DNA from: Gordius sp. MW1
Lineage: Eukaryota; Nematomorpha; Gordioida; Gordea; Gordiidae
Reading direction: 5' to 3'
DNA: 64,000 bases
Assembly: GCA_964036665.1 (NCBI GenBank)
Contig: OZ038528.1
Location: 1,116,001 to 1,180,000, forward strand
The notes under the pieces were generated by a model that was given only the letters and a program-made list of their open reading frames with translations, made no database searches and was not told where the DNA came from. Shown here piece by piece: positions 63,152-64,000 of this stretch. Numbering within the stretch: position 1 is the first letter of the stretch; each line of letters opens with the position of its first letter. The translations under genes and the position numbers were made by a program.

Positions 63152-63363
63152 TATTTCTTGTAGTTAAATTAAAATTTAAAGTTTTTAGTCGTCTAGCTCC
63201 CTGATTTATAAAAGCTTCTATGGTGAAAATGGAAATTGTGAAATAGTTTTTTGTTTTGTTTTTGGCAAACAACTTTTAATTTTAATAATGATAAAAAATA
63301 AATAGAATTATAAATTTAAACTTCAAGTGTATTCATCATTATTTTGCGTGAACTAGATCCAAA

Positions 63364-64000
63364 ATGAATCGTGAAAATCGGAGTTCTACGGAAAATAACG
63401 AATTTGACCGAATGGATTCTGAGGAATCAATAAAGCCCATGTCGGAAAATTTGCTTCGCTTCCCACCCTCCAACCTCGATTATCCAGTCGATTCAGCCTT
63501 AGTCGATCCTTATCGCTATTCAGCCGGATCTTGGTACCGGGGTCCTGTCAATCAAAATGATGGACGTGGGAACACTGGAGATCAAACTAGGCCCGAGGGA
63601 CAACCCAGTACCGCAGATTTCGCACGATCTTTCGGAAATGTTATAAGGCATAGCGCTTCGCAAAACAACGGAGAGGGGGGCGTTAAAATGTCACAAGCTT
63701 CCACCCACGTCTCGGATAACCTTATAAGCCAAGCAATGGACTCTGCTAAAGGCGATTACGCTAAAGCAAATAAAGATAAAAATCTGCTAGAAGATGGGCC
63801 AGAAACTAAAACTAGAAAAAGCTCTAATGGCCCGAGTGAAAAATCTTCTAATGCCATGACTTATACAGAGGGCAGTCAACAACCAGATCAAGTTGAAAGT
63901 GACAATTTAGCGAAACTTGCAAAAACTAGGAAAAAGTCTAAATGTTCTAGTGGTTCGGGTGAAGGTTTTGAAGATAGGGGAAAGAATGACGAAGAAAAAT
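63364..64000 (+). CDS. Unknown polar protein, N-terminal part, runs off the window
   Basis: Starts ATGAATCGTGAAAATCGG at 63364 in a good context (AAA before ATG) and stays open for 212 codons to the window edge without a stop, in sequence clearly richer in G+C than its surroundings. Not recognised. The residues are mainly Ser, Asn, Lys, Asp and Glu, with one aromatic patch (DPYRYSAGSWYRG, about residues 52-65) and a duplicated Lys-Ser motif (TRKSSNG and TRKKSKCSSGSGEGF). No domain or targeting signal is visible. It lies 400 bases after the previous unknown gene on the same strand and could be a relative. Confidence 0.65.
   Translation, partial: MNRENRSSTENNEFDRMDSEESIKPMSENLLRFPPSNLDYPVDSALVDPYRYSAGSWYRGPVNQNDGRGNTGDQTRPEGQPSTADFARSFGNVIRHSASQNNGEGGVKMSQASTHVSDNLISQAMDSAKGDYAKANKDKNLLEDGPETKTRKSSNGPSEKSSNAMTYTEGSQQPDQVESDNLAKLAKTRKKSKCSSGSGEGFEDRGKNDEEK

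Overview
This is animal nuclear DNA: AT-rich, intron-bearing and crowded with transposon debris. Protein genes are split into exons with GT..AG introns, and they include clear metazoan families: a Pitx-type K50 paired-like homeobox gene, a DCAF5 WD40 substrate receptor, a BTB-BACK-PHR protein, a ZSWIM1/3-like MULE-derived gene and a CtIP/Sae2 DNA-end-resection factor. The species cannot be fixed from this window. Introns as short as 34 to 52 bases beside TE-filled introns of 1 to 3 kb suggest an invertebrate with a very small minimum intron size.

Layout, left to right. 1-6000: 3' part of the Pitx-like gene (+). 6000-9285: repeats only. 9286-19694: DCAF5 orthologue (+), 12 exons reconstructed in a continuous frame (928 codons). 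20569-24830, possibly starting at 26085: ZSWIM1/3-like gene (-), at least 8 exons. 26000-38400: transposon territory, including a three-level nest in which a Penelope-like retroelement lies inside an inner hAT-type element (8-base target duplication CTCAGGAT), which lies inside an outer hAT-type element. 38443-40704: internally deleted Ty3/gypsy element (-). 41654-43241: complete CtIP/RBBP8 orthologue (-), 8 exons, 437 codons, with every intron 34-48 bases. 43574-46206: second Ty3/gypsy element (-) with gag and protease but no visible reverse transcriptase. 47184-49665: decayed piggyBac element (+). 52206-55256: BTB-BACK-PHR gene (+), 4 exons, 437 codons. 56318-57632: 5'-truncated LINE (-). 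60977-62956: two-exon gene of unknown function (+). 63364-64000: start of another unknown, low-complexity protein gene (+) running off the window.

Two short dispersed families recur throughout. MITE-A is about 160-180 bases, with ends reading ATGGGCGTAGCCA and TGGCTACGCCCAT and long G or C homopolymer runs. MITE-B is about 140-210 bases, a long palindrome with ends GTGTTGTAAAAACGGCTGGG, often flanked by TA. Together they contribute more than 20 copies and occupy many of the long introns. The genes show no operon-like organisation. The functional themes visible are transcription (Pitx), ubiquitin ligase adaptors (DCAF5, and the BTB protein by family), and DNA repair (CtIP). No tRNA, rRNA or CRISPR was recognised.
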